This document shows positions 16,968-26,048 of a DNA stretch of 64,000 nt, piece after piece. Both the position numbers and the translations under genes were made by a program. Numbering within the stretch: the stretch's first letter is position 1; every line of letters starts with the position of its first letter. The notes beneath the pieces were generated by a model, which saw nothing but the letters and a program-made list of their open reading frames with translations, ran no database searches and was not told the origin of the DNA. This DNA comes from Flavobacteriaceae bacterium UBA6268 (GTDB lineage Bacteria > Bacteroidota > Bacteroidia > Flavobacteriales > Flavobacteriaceae): assembly GCA_002440705.1 (NCBI GenBank), contig DJVA01000018.1:1-64000 (forward strand). Direction: 5' to 3'.

Positions 16968-19900
16968 TTATCGTTCTTCTGCAGTGTTAGCTGTTTCAGA
17001 AGGTAAAATTTCTTTCTCATCCTCTAGGGCACTAAGGCGTGCCTCAAGGTTCTTGTATTTTTCAATGAGTTTTTTCAAAGAATCATTTTCTTCCTTTAGC
17101 GTATCAACCTCAAGTTTCAGTTCCTTGATGGCCTCCACAAAAATGGGGTCGTAATCGCCATAGGCCGTTTGGTAATAACCCAGGTTGTCCATGGTTACTT
17201 TCTCGGGAAACACTTCCATCAATTCCTGTGCAATAAATCCATATTGAAGGTTTTCAGGACGTTTGATACCAGTTTGGGTATCGTTCCACAGGTAGGTTAC
17301 TCCGCGCATCTGCTGGATTTTATCCAATGCACTTTTTCCAGAAATACTTGTAATCTCTTTTTTAAGACGACGATCGCTATTGGCAGCCCAAGCACCAGCA
17401 GTGGTTTTGGAAGCATCTCCGTTCACTTCAAGGGCATTGGTCGCCGGGGTCCTGTTGATGCCCACTTTACCATCGCCGGTAACCACCATGATGTTACCGG
17501 TTCCGTTATGGAAAATGTTGAATCGGCTGTCGGTTGAAGTATCATCGGCCCGAGCAAAGAGCACCCAATTGTTGGTGGTCTCGGTTTCGTTATCAAAAAC
17601 AATTCTTGCCCCGGTATTGGCATTTTCAGCAGTAAGCATGATATGGGGGGAGGTAGCCCCCGTACTGTTGTGAATAATATCCAATCTACCATCCGGACTA
17701 GGGTTATTGATTCCAATATTTTCGGAAACATAGTTTTTTCCTGTAAAATACCCTGCCCAGCCATCGGCTGTGTTTACGTTGGAATAGATTCCATAATTGG
17801 AAGTTCCCGTCGCATTGGCCGAAATATCAACTTTTACACCATATTTAGTGCCACTATCTGTTGTGGTCATTAGCACATCCAATCCATAGAGGGTCCCCAC
17901 TGTCGAATTTGCGAAATTTGCATAGAGCCCTTTTTTAGTGCTACTGGAAGAGCCGTCAAAATAGTAGGAAGCACCAGTGTGGTCTCCTGTGGCTGAAGTG
18001 CCAAAAATACCGACATTGGCAATTTTTTCTGATGAACTCGCATTGTTGAACAGATTGTACATGCCAATTTCAAGGGTTGTGGGAGCCGTACTGGAAAAAG
18101 TATTGTACACTGCGTATTGGGAACCGGAACCAGCATTGAATTGGTTAATCAATCCCCTTTGAATGGACGAAGTGGCCCCATCGAAGGTATTGACAAACCC
18201 GTATTGAGTCCCCGAAGCATTGGTCGTGAATTCGTTGGTTGTTCCAACTTTACTCCCTGTGGAACTTCCGGTGAATTCATTGGATAAGCCTTCGTAATTG
18301 CCCGAACTCCCATCAAAAATGTTGTTTACCCCAAGTTGGGCACCAGTTACATTGCTGTTAAAATCATTGGTAATTCCATAACGCGTTCCAGTCCCTGTCC
18401 CACTAAAACTGTTGTAGACACCCCTACGAATAACGTTTGCGGTTGATGAAAATGCGTTTCGAAGGGCATATTGTACCCCCGTTCCTGTGGCGGTCATGTA
18501 AATTTCCATTCCGTATTTGCTCCCTGTACCCGTGCCGGGCAAATTGATGCCCATCCCATACGAGCTTCCGGTTCCAGAGGATGTTTTATCAATGGTAGCA
18601 CCATACGAAACCGTTGAGGTATTGTCGGTCTTCACGATACGAACTCCATTGGTAGCCGTATTGCTCAATTCACGGACATCCAGTTTTGACGCAGGCGTGG
18701 CGGTACCAATCCCAACTTCTCCAGAATCTTCAACGGTAAAGGCATCGGCCCCATTGTCCTGTACCAGAAAATCCCCGGTACCCGTTAAGTTGAAGGTCAT
18801 TCCAAAATTACCCTGGTTAATCGTGGTAGCTTGGGTCAAGGTGCCTCCCAATTGCACATCATTTCCACTTTCGGTGAGGCCATTGCTGGCGGTTGTGCTT
18901 TCCCCGGTAGCCGTAGCCCAACTTAGATTTCCTGCCCCATCAGTGGTGATGACTTGTCCCGCGGTACCATCTGCTCCAGGCATGATATAACGGTTGGTAG
19001 TTGCATTACCCAAAGAGGTCCTTCCAATAAGAAAGGCGGCGTAACCCGTACTCTTTTGCACATCGCTGTAAACACCAAAATGGGTGCCCCCCGCCGTGGA
19101 AGCTATGTTGATGTATTCACCATATTTGTTTCCGGATCCAGTTTCTGCAAAAGAGGTATAAACCCCATACCGAACACCGCTACTAGAGCCGGTGAGTTGG
19201 TTGTAAACCCCATAAAAATTACTGCTAATGGAACCTCCAGTTATGGTATGGTTGTCCAATCCGTAATAGGTGGTCATGGGTCCTCCAATAAGATTGGAAA
19301 TACCATAGGCTGTGGTGGTGGTTCCCTGAAAACGGTTAATCATGGCAAAAGTAGTTGTAGCTGTAGAAGTTCCAAAGGAATTTTCATATCCAAAAAGGTA
19401 CCCAAAACCATTGGTGGCTGATGCGTTTGAGAAATAATTTGAAACTCCAGAGATGGATGATTGGTTGGTTTTTGTGATCAAATTGGTAATCCCGTTTGTA
19501 ATTCCGTTAGAAGAGGTGGAACTTTCATTGATCCTGTTGTAAATACCTGTGGCGCTCGATCCATTATTCTCATTCAATAAATTAATGGTCCTAGTGGCCG
19601 AAGGGGAAGAAATGTCCAGTGGGTATTGAACGGTACTGATGCCGATCCCTACATTGCCTTCCGTAAAAATATCATCGCTATTGTTGGAAGGAGGATTGGT
19701 GGTACCTTCCTCATACCAATCGGCATCATTGCTGGCGGCTACACTTTGAAAAGTTACGTTACCGGCTCCATCGGTGGTCATGACCTGTCCGGCGGTTCCA
19801 TCTGCTCCCGGCATGAGGTAGCGGTTGGTGGTCGCATTACCCAGAGAGGTCCTTCCAATCAAATAGGCAGCATAGCCAGTGGCTTTTTGTACATTGGAGT

Positions 19901-22900
19901 GTACCCCATAGTGGGTTCCCCCGGCGGTGGAGGTAATCGAAACATCCAAACCGTATTTGTCCCCCGTACCGGTACCGGTAATATCACTCGCAAAACCATA
20001 CTTGGCGCCGTTGCCATTGTTGTTGATGCTGGAATAATATCCATAATGTAAGTTGTTTCCGGTATTTTGATTGTCTGCATAAAATCCGTAAAGCGTCCCG
20101 GCATCGTTTCCAGCTGGCAAATACCAATTGCGGAATCCATAGCTCACACCATTGGTGGCGGTACCGCTGGTAGTCATTTTATTAAAGATTCCATAGTTTC
20201 TGGAAAAACTACCGTTGGTATTGATGGAGTTGTTCATTTCAATGCCATTCGATATTTGCCCGCCACTAGTGAGATTTCCACTGGTATTGATTTGCATCCC
20301 GTTTCCACCACTCAAATGGCTTATGACATTGGTATACGTTGTGGACCCGCTGCCCAAGAATTCGAGGGAACCGCTATCCACGTTAACGGTGCGCCCAGCT
20401 CCAGCCCCTCCTTCGTCATAGGCTTCGTCCAGGGTGTTCTGGGTGTCGGTTAATGACAGTGTGGTAAAGGACAATTGACCGGCTCCGTCGGTAGTCACAA
20501 CCTGACCGGCGGTTCCGTCTGCGGTGGGCATTAGGTATCTATTGGTGGTTCCCGTTCCCAAAGAAGTGCGGCCAATAAAATATCCAGCAAAACCATTGGT
20601 CGTATTCTGTACATCGCTGTAAAGACCAATTTTAAAACCTCCAGAAGAGGTGGGGATGGCCACATGCACTCCGTACTTGGGTGCAGCTCCAGACCCTTCT
20701 ATTTCAGCTTTGAAACCGTACAGACTGGCAGCGCTCCCTCCATTGTAGGTTACATTGTATAAAAAGCCCCTGTTGTCATTTCCAAAATTTGCGGTGGAGG
20801 TTTGGTTAAATTCAACAACCACACCATCTTTCCCATTAATATTGGCGGTAGATTCATTGGTTACTAAAAATCCTTCACCAAATGGTGGTCCACCGGTTCG
20901 GTAAATATTGTTATAGGTTTCCAATCCAGGGTAGGCGTTATACGTCCTAATGGCAGAACGCTGCGATAAGGTGTAAGTAGAGTTGAGTGAAATTTCCAAT
21001 CCCGATCCAGCAGCATCGGTATTTCGATTGATAAATACCGCTCCATCTTCTGCATTGATGGTCCTTCCGGCACCTGGGCCTCCATAATCGTAGGCTTCAT
21101 CCAAGGTGCCACTGCCAGCACTGATGGTGCTGAAACTTAGCTGTCCGGATCCGTCCGTAGTCATGACTTGTCCAGCTGTACCATCCGACGTAGGCATCAA
21201 ATAACGACCAATGGTCGAATCAGTTCCGAACGAGGCCCTTCCAATAAAATAGCCTGCATAACCCGTTGCTTTTTCCACCTGGCTATAAACGCCATAATGA
21301 ATACCGCCCGCTGCCGAACTGATGGAGTTATAACTTCCGTATTTGTTTCCAGTGCCACTCCCAGCAAGAGTGTTATAAACTCCATAGCGCACTCCATTGC
21401 CTTCCGCAAAAAGGATGTTGTTCATTCCATATACCGTTCCTGCATAGGTTTCAGAACCCAAGAGTCTGTTCTCAACTCCTACAAACTGCGCCGTTCCAGT
21501 AGTGGTGCCCAAAAATTCGTTGCGTAACCCAGTAACGCCTTCCACACTATTGTAACGATTGTACAACCCAAATTCGACCCCACCCGAATTGGAAAAATCA
21601 TTGAAGAGCCCTACCGCAGTCCCTGTATGGGTAGTTGAAAGGCTGTTATACATGCTATAGAAGTTCATGCTTCCCGAAGGAGTAATATTGCTGTCTAAGG
21701 TATAAATGCCATACCTTGTTGCAGCGGATGAGGCCGTGCCCTCGGGCGCAACCCTCGCGGAATAGATTTCTGAAGAAACATCACTTTTTACGGTAAGCTT
21801 TGCATTTGTGGCACCTGTGTTGTCATTCCCTAGGGTCACGGTACCCTGTGTAACAACATTATCGGTGATGGCGGTGGGAGCTGTGGTAGTACCCGCTGTG
21901 TACCAATCGTCATCACCTCCGGAAGTATTTTGGAAGGTTACATTTCCGGCTCCATCGGTAGTCATGACTTGACCGGCGGTACCATCTGCTAAAGGCATGT
22001 TGTAAGCATCATTAATGTTCAATGTTCCATCTTTGTAGATGCTCAGGGCATTGCTTCTGGCAACGGTACTGGTCCCATTCCCTACGGAAAAGAGTCTGTC
22101 CGCATTATCTATGGCTGTTGTAGAATTGGGAACATAGGTAGTATTGTAATTTCCTACAGCTACTTCATATCCGGAAGGGGCAATCAAATCATTTCCTATA
22201 GTTATCGAATTACCTCCGGAAAGGGTGCCGTTATTTCCAATACCAATGGAATTGGCACCGGAAACGGTAAGCCCGTGCCCAAATACCATGGATTGGCTCC
22301 CTGAAGCTGTAGAGACACGGCCCAAAGCAGTTGAAGACCAACCGGAGGCGGTAGAATTTTGCCCGAGTGAGAAAGAATACGCGCCAGAAGCCGTATTGGC
22401 CCAACCCATTGCCGTTGAATAGGTTCCGGAAGCAGTGGAACCAAAACCAATGGCCACATCATAGGTTCCTGAGGCAATGGTAGAACGTCCCATGGCTACC
22501 GAATAGTCACCAATATTGGCATCGTTCCATTGGGTTGCGGTTACGTTTCCAGCTCGAAATGCTGCTTTTCTGGGATAGAAAAACATTCGGGTACCCGCTC
22601 CGGACAATGCTAAGGTAGCTCCCGATCCAAAAGTTCCTGTGTTTTGAACCCCGTCATTTCCCTGAATCAAAACAGCTCCATTGTCTGCTGTAATGGTTCG
22701 GCCTGTTCCAGCGCCCCCTTCATCATAAGCTTCATCGAGGGTATTTTGGGTGTCAACACCACCCCCTACGGAAACCCATGAGGTAGTGCCATTATCCCAA
22801 TAATAAAACCCCTCCGTAGGTGTCCCATTCCCCGTTACAAATACCATCATCCCATCTTGGGCTGCTCCAGGGTTTACAGCCGGGAACTCATCAATTCTTG

Positions 22901-23054
22901 GAATGAGGATTCCATCTTCGTTGGAAGGGGTGGCGGAATTGGTTGCGGATATGTCTAAAGTCGCCTGGGGGTTGGTATTTCCAATTCCTACCTGTGCAAA
23001 TACTAGGGGACAAAAAAAGAGACTCGCTATTGCGAGGAAGTGTTTTGGTTTCAT
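16968..23054 (-). CDS. Giant fibre/adhesin with YadA-like repeats and S74 chaperone domain
   Basis: 2028-residue exported fibre. The signal peptide ends at LVFA-Q. Residues 21-100 are the N-terminal signature VGIGNTNPQATLDIS shared with the 500-residue paralogue. Residues 183-302 are about seven 14-residue YadA-head-like repeats of the form YSxAxGxxTxASG. Then come five modules, each ending in an ADGTAGQVMTTDGAG junction near residues 350, 615, 840, 1080 and 1355, packed with KYGxY-type beta-strand repeats. The C-terminus is a peptidase S74 intramolecular chaperone starting at SDRRLKKEI (Ser1893), followed by a coiled coil (about 1975-2015). S74 domains trimerise fibres and usually cut themselves off before that serine. 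It has its own terminator. Confidence 0.85.
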   Translation of the reverse strand: MKPKHFLAIASLFFCPLVFAQVGIGNTNPQATLDISATNSATPSNEDGILIPRIDEFPAVNPGAAQDGMMVFVTGNGTPTEGFYYWDNGTTSWVSVGGGVDTQNTLDEAYDEGGAGTGRTITADNGAVLIQGNDGVQNTGTFGSGATLALSGAGTRMFFYPRKAAFRAGNVTATQWNDANIGDYSVAMGRSTIASGTYDVAIGFGSTASGTYSTAMGWANTASGAYSFSLGQNSTASGWSSTALGRVSTASGSQSMVFGHGLTVSGANSIGIGNNGTLSGGNSITIGNDLIAPSGYEVAVGNYNTTYVPNSTTAIDNADRLFSVGNGTSTVARSNALSIYKDGTLNINDAYNMPLADGTAGQVMTTDGAGNVTFQNTSGGDDDWYTAGTTTAPTAITDNVVTQGTVTLGNDNTGATNAKLTVKSDVSSEIYSARVAPEGTASSAATRYGIYTLDSNITPSGSMNFYSMYNSLSTTHTGTAVGLFNDFSNSGGVEFGLYNRYNSVEGVTGLRNEFLGTTTGTAQFVGVENRLLGSETYAGTVYGMNNILFAEGNGVRYGVYNTLAGSGTGNKYGSYNSISSAAGGIHYGVYSQVEKATGYAGYFIGRASFGTDSTIGRYLMPTSDGTAGQVMTTDGSGQLSFSTISAGSGTLDEAYDYGGPGAGRTINAEDGAVFINRNTDAAGSGLEISLNSTYTLSQRSAIRTYNAYPGLETYNNIYRTGGPPFGEGFLVTNESTANINGKDGVVVEFNQTSTANFGNDNRGFLYNVTYNGGSAASLYGFKAEIEGSGAAPKYGVHVAIPTSSGGFKIGLYSDVQNTTNGFAGYFIGRTSLGTGTTNRYLMPTADGTAGQVVTTDGAGQLSFTTLSLTDTQNTLDEAYDEGGAGAGRTVNVDSGSLEFLGSGSTTYTNVISHLSGGNGMQINTSGNLTSGGQISNGIEMNNSINTNGSFSRNYGIFNKMTTSGTATNGVSYGFRNWYLPAGNDAGTLYGFYADNQNTGNNLHYGYYSSINNNGNGAKYGFASDITGTGTGDKYGLDVSITSTAGGTHYGVHSNVQKATGYAAYLIGRTSLGNATTNRYLMPGADGTAGQVMTTDGAGNVTFQSVAASNDADWYEEGTTNPPSNNSDDIFTEGNVGIGISTVQYPLDISSPSATRTINLLNENNGSSATGIYNRINESSTSSNGITNGITNLITKTNQSSISGVSNYFSNASATNGFGYLFGYENSFGTSTATTTFAMINRFQGTTTTAYGISNLIGGPMTTYYGLDNHTITGGSISSNFYGVYNQLTGSSSGVRYGVYTSFAETGSGNKYGEYINIASTAGGTHFGVYSDVQKSTGYAAFLIGRTSLGNATTNRYIMPGADGTAGQVITTDGAGNLSWATATGESTTASNGLTESGNDVQLGGTLTQATTINQGNFGMTFNLTGTGDFLVQDNGADAFTVEDSGEVGIGTATPASKLDVRELSNTATNGVRIVKTDNTSTVSYGATIDKTSSGTGSSYGMGINLPGTGTGSKYGMEIYMTATGTGVQYALRNAFSSTANVIRRGVYNSFSGTGTGTRYGITNDFNSNVTGAQLGVNNIFDGSSGNYEGLSNEFTGSSTGSKVGTTNEFTTNASGTQYGFVNTFDGATSSIQRGLINQFNAGSGSQYAVYNTFSSTAPTTLEIGMYNLFNNASSSEKIANVGIFGTSATGDHTGASYYFDGSSSSTKKGLYANFANSTVGTLYGLDVLMTTTDSGTKYGVKVDISANATGTSNYGIYSNVNTADGWAGYFTGKNYVSENIGINNPSPDGRLDIIHNSTGATSPHIMLTAENANTGARIVFDNETETTNNWVLFARADDTSTDSRFNIFHNGTGNIMVVTGDGKVGINRTPATNALEVNGDASKTTAGAWAANSDRRLKKEITSISGKSALDKIQQMRGVTYLWNDTQTGIKRPENLQYGFIAQELMEVFPEKVTMDNLGYYQTAYGDYDPIFVEAIKELKLEVDTLKEENDSLKKLIEKYKNLEARLSALEDEKEILPSETANTAEER

Positions 23055-23360
23055 AACGCATGTTTTGAGTGTTACCGTAGCTAAGTAGGCAAGTCACGGT
23101 GGATAGAATTGGGTATTCAAATATACTTTTTACAGAAAAGACAGCCCTCTATGAAATCATGGATATTTGATACGATTAGGATATCCAACAGGCCCTAAAA
23201 TAGAAAAGCCACCACAGATGTGATGACTTTTCGCCCCAAATTTGATTAACCCCCAATAGGGATTAACCTACTTATGTTCTACAAAGCTATTAAAAAGTTG
23301 GACGTACAACCCACTTTTTTGATTATTTATGAAATAATTACGTGTTTTCACGTACGAATG
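23055..23360. other. 306-bp gene-free stretch between fibre gene and glycosylasparaginase
   Basis: Holds the 5' region of the giant fibre gene and the 3' region of the glycosylasparaginase gene, both on the minus strand. A TATATTTG -7-like box on the reverse strand (23118-23125) lies about 65 bases from the fibre start codon, but no good -33 box is seen at the right spacing. An imperfect hairpin is described separately. I see no coding signal. Confidence 0.5.
23203..23232 (-). terminator. Probable terminator after glycosylasparaginase
   Basis: A 13-position stem with two mismatches (outer GAAAAG / CTTTTC, inner CCACA / TGTGA-like pairing) sits about 130 bases downstream of the glycosylasparaginase stop and is followed on the reverse strand by CTATTTTAG. 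The T-tract is interrupted, so the call is tentative. Confidence 0.45.
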
Positions 23361-24362
23361 TTAACTTTTGTTAAAGTAGTCCGACGGAATATTCTCGAAG
23401 GTGCCGTCTTGGATTTTAGACACTGAAAAGCCTTCGTGAATGCTGTAAAACCCAATATCGCCATTTTTGTTTACCGCCACGTAGCCTACCTGAAATTCCT
23501 TGAAATGGGGATTCTTCTTCACAATACGGCCGATGGCTTCTTCACAAGCTTCTTGCGGAGACTTTCCTTGCCGCATCAATTCCACGATCAAAAAGCTTCC
23601 CACGGTTTTCAATACTTCTTCCCCCAAACCAGTTGCGGTAGCACCGCCTACCTCATTGTCTATAAACAACCCCGATCCTATAATAGGCGAATCCCCAACA
23701 CGCCCAGCCATTTTGTAAGCCAAACCACTGGTAGTACAGCCTCCCGAGAGGTCGCCATTTTTGTCGATGGCCAGCATCCCTATGGTGTCGTGGTTTTCGA
23801 TGTTGATGATGGGTTGGTACTCCGACTTTATTTTCCATGCCTCCCAGGCTTTCTTGGAAGCTTCGGTTAGTAGGTTTTCCTTTTGGAATCCCTGAGATAC
23901 TGCAAATTGTTCGGCACCCTTCCCGGCAAGGATCACGTGGGGCGTTTCTTCCATAACCTTTCGCGCCACCGAGATGGCATGCTTGATGTGCTGTAAATAA
24001 ACCACCGCCCCATAATGGCCCTCCTTATTCATAATGCAAGCATCCAGGGTAACGTTACCATCGCGATCGGGAAGCCCTCCCAAGCCCACGCTTTGCCCTT
24101 CGGCATTGGCTTCCTCTATACCACAACCTTGTTCCACGGCATCCAAAGCAGTTCCTTCTTTTTGAAGGACTTCCCAGGCTTTCTGGGTGGCGTCTTTCAC
24201 ATTCCAGGTAGCTACTACCAAGGGAATGGAATGCGGTGTTATTGGGATGGTGCCCTCTGAAGCCTTGTTGGTTTCATTTTCTTTACAGGCTAAGGCCGAA
24301 GCACCAGTTACCACGGCTAAACTACTTAAAGAAGTGCGTTGGATGAATTTTCTTCGTTTCAT
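23361..24362 (-). CDS. N4-(beta-N-acetylglucosaminyl)-L-asparaginase, exported
   Basis: 333-residue Ntn hydrolase of the glycosylasparaginase family, which cleaves the GlcNAc-Asn bond of glycopeptides. The autocleavage site is NHDTIGMLAID with Thr193 as nucleophile, followed by GCTTSGLAYKMAGRVGDSPI, the family's substrate loop. The N-terminus MKRRKFIQRTSLSS resembles a twin-arginine signal, and LAC at residues 24-26 looks like a lipobox. It is therefore probably a periplasm-facing lipoprotein exported after folding. It is distinct from the cytoplasmic isoaspartyl peptidase elsewhere in the window, though both share the Ntn fold. A role in glycoprotein scavenging is inferred. Confidence 0.9.
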   Translation of the reverse strand: MKRRKFIQRTSLSSLAVVTGASALACKENETNKASEGTIPITPHSIPLVVATWNVKDATQKAWEVLQKEGTALDAVEQGCGIEEANAEGQSVGLGGLPDRDGNVTLDACIMNKEGHYGAVVYLQHIKHAISVARKVMEETPHVILAGKGAEQFAVSQGFQKENLLTEASKKAWEAWKIKSEYQPIINIENHDTIGMLAIDKNGDLSGGCTTSGLAYKMAGRVGDSPIIGSGLFIDNEVGGATATGLGEEVLKTVGSFLIVELMRQGKSPQEACEEAIGRIVKKNPHFKEFQVGYVAVNKNGDIGFYSIHEGFSVSKIQDGTFENIPSDYFNKS

Positions 24363-24440
24363 AATAAGGAGAATTGGAAGGAAAGGTACAAAAACGCGTT
24401 AAAAAAAAGTGAATTGCCCCGTAGCTTGCCTTCAGCCCGT

Positions 24441-24448
24441 TATCTTTG
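24441..24448 (+). promoter_or_regulatory. -7 box of the membrane phosphoesterase gene
   Basis: TATCTTTG, a perfect match to the Bacteroidota -7 consensus, lies 20 bases before the ATG. The nearest TTG upstream is 24 bases away, slightly too far, so only the -7 element is claimed. Confidence 0.5.
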
Positions 24449-24468
24449 ATGTTCCAAAAAAACACTTC

Positions 24469-25698
24469 ATGCTGCGTTGGATCATTTTCATTAGTTTTTA
24501 CTTGCTTATCGACCTGTATGCCTTTCAGGCCATACGTACCTTAACCAAAAACCAATGGGTTCATTGGGGGTATTTTGTGGTTTCCATAGGGCTTTTGGCC
24601 TTGTTCGTTTATCAAATAGCCGGGGGGCTTCACCACAGGCAGATGACCCCATTCCGCATGTATGTTTTTGGGTTTTTCCTCACTTTCTTTATCCCAAAAC
24701 TAATACTCATCCTTTTCTTGTTTGGGGAAGATTTGGTACGTACCGGCGTTGGTTTGTTCTCCAAACTGGCTGGAAGCGACGAAGGATTTTATTGGCCCCA
24801 ACGGCGAAAATTTTTGAGCACCTTGGCCTTAGGGGTCGCCGCAGTACCTTTTGCTTCTTTGCTGTATGGAATGTATCGTGGAAAATACAATTATCAAGTC
24901 TTGAAGTATGCCCTAGAGTTTGAGGATCTGCCCGAGGCCTTCGACGGGTATACCATTACACAAATAAGCGACATCCACAGCGGTAGTTTTGACAATGAAA
25001 AAAAGGTTTCTTACGGGATCGACCTCATCAATCAACAGCAAAGTGATGTCATACTCTTTACTGGCGATCTGGTCAACAACCGGGCCGATGAAATGGATGC
25101 TTGGCAAAAACATTTTGCAACACTTACGGCACCCGATGGCGTTTTTTCGGTATTGGGCAATCACGATTATGGCGATTACCTCGATTGGCCCAGTGAAGCG
25201 GCAAAAAGAGAAAACCTAAATAGGCTTAAGGAACTTCAGCAAGAGATGGGCTGGAAACTGCTGCTGAATGAACATACTACCCTTTCCCGAAACGGACAAA
25301 GCATCAAACTGATTGGGGTTGAAAACTGGGGAGCAGGAGGGTTCAAGAAGGCTGGCGATTTGGATAAGGCCTGTGAGGGAGTGCCAAAGGAGGCGTTCAA
25401 AATATTAATGAGCCACGATCCCTCGCATTGGACCGAAAAAGTAAAGCAGGACGATCGAAACGTTCAACTTACCCTTTCTGGACATACCCACGGGATGCAA
25501 TTTGGGATAGAGGTGCCAGGCTGGTTCAAGTGGAGCCCCGTAAAATACCGCTATGAAAATTGGGCTGGGATCTATGAAAACGTGGGGAGGTACCTTAATG
25601 TGAACCGTGGATTTGGGTTTCTGGGATATCCCGGACGGGTAGGGATTTGGCCGGAGGTCACCGTCATTCAATTGAAAAAAACCCGAAATAGCACATAA
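24469..25698 (+). CDS. Membrane-anchored metallophosphoesterase
   Basis: 409-residue calcineurin-like phosphoesterase. Residues about 1-125 contain three or four membrane segments (MLRWIIFISFYLLIDLYAF, YFVVSIGLLALFVYQIAG, VFGFFLTFFIPKLILILF). The catalytic domain (about 150-405) shows the five metal-binding blocks: ITQISDIHSG, LFTGDLVNN, LGNHDYGDY, LMSHDPSHW and LSGHTHGMQFG. This layout matches the YkuE/YaeI-like family, some of which hydrolyse lipid A precursors or other phospholipids; the substrate here is unknown. The ATG at 24469 begins the first membrane helix; a longer in-frame start would add a hydrophilic stretch overlapping the -7 box. Confidence 0.88.
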   Translation: MLRWIIFISFYLLIDLYAFQAIRTLTKNQWVHWGYFVVSIGLLALFVYQIAGGLHHRQMTPFRMYVFGFFLTFFIPKLILILFLFGEDLVRTGVGLFSKLAGSDEGFYWPQRRKFLSTLALGVAAVPFASLLYGMYRGKYNYQVLKYALEFEDLPEAFDGYTITQISDIHSGSFDNEKKVSYGIDLINQQQSDVILFTGDLVNNRADEMDAWQKHFATLTAPDGVFSVLGNHDYGDYLDWPSEAAKRENLNRLKELQQEMGWKLLLNEHTTLSRNGQSIKLIGVENWGAGGFKKAGDLDKACEGVPKEAFKILMSHDPSHWTEKVKQDDRNVQLTLSGHTHGMQFGIEVPGWFKWSPVKYRYENWAGIYENVGRYLNVNRGFGFLGYPGRVGIWPEVTVIQLKKTRNST

Positions 25699-25751
25699 TT
25701 TCGCGGAAATGTTATATTTGTATTGAGCATTTGTTAAACCAATTCCAATTT

Positions 25752-26048
25752 ATGTCAAAATTTGGTGAATTAATTGAAACCAACGTACCGGTGCTCTTGG
25801 ATTTCTATGCGGAATGGGATCAGGCATGTTCCGACATGCACCCCGTGTTGCGGGACGTTGCAGCTGCTTTGGGGGATAAAGCTAGGGTGATTAAAATTGA
25901 CATTGAAAAAAACAAGGAACTTTCTGAAGCCCTGCGGGTGAAAGGATTGCCTACCTTGATGATCTACAAAGATGGCGAGATGAAATGGCGCCAAAGTGGG
26001 GAACAGGATGCCAATACTTTGATTGGTTTGGTGAAGGAGTTCCTCTAA
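25752..26048 (+). CDS. Thioredoxin-fold protein with DxxC in place of CxxC
   Basis: 98-residue cytoplasmic thioredoxin-fold protein. The core DFYAEWDQACSDM aligns with the thioredoxin active site, but the first cysteine of WCxxC is Asp23 (W22-D-Q-A-C26), so normal dithiol exchange is not possible. The cis-proline loop GLPTLMIYKDGE is intact. Remaining options are a single-cysteine or chaperone-like role, or binding of partners without catalysis. Starts at the ATG of MSKFGELI; an upstream TTG adds seven residues unlike the family. A TATATTTG box (25713-25720) lies upstream. It overlaps the convergent deacetylase gene by 4 bp. Confidence 0.88.
   Translation: MSKFGELIETNVPVLLDFYAEWDQACSDMHPVLRDVAAALGDKARVIKIDIEKNKELSEALRVKGLPTLMIYKDGEMKWRQSGEQDANTLIGLVKEFL

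Noticed and set aside
11418..23054. Tail-fibre-like proteins as a prophage
   Set aside because: All three carry signal peptides, and the genes between them are a two-component system, not phage structural genes. They are better explained as exported surface fibres.
16968..23054. Many long antisense frames within the giant fibre gene
   Set aside because: They mirror the repeated, low-complexity coding sequence on the other strand and have no protein-like motifs or starts of their own.
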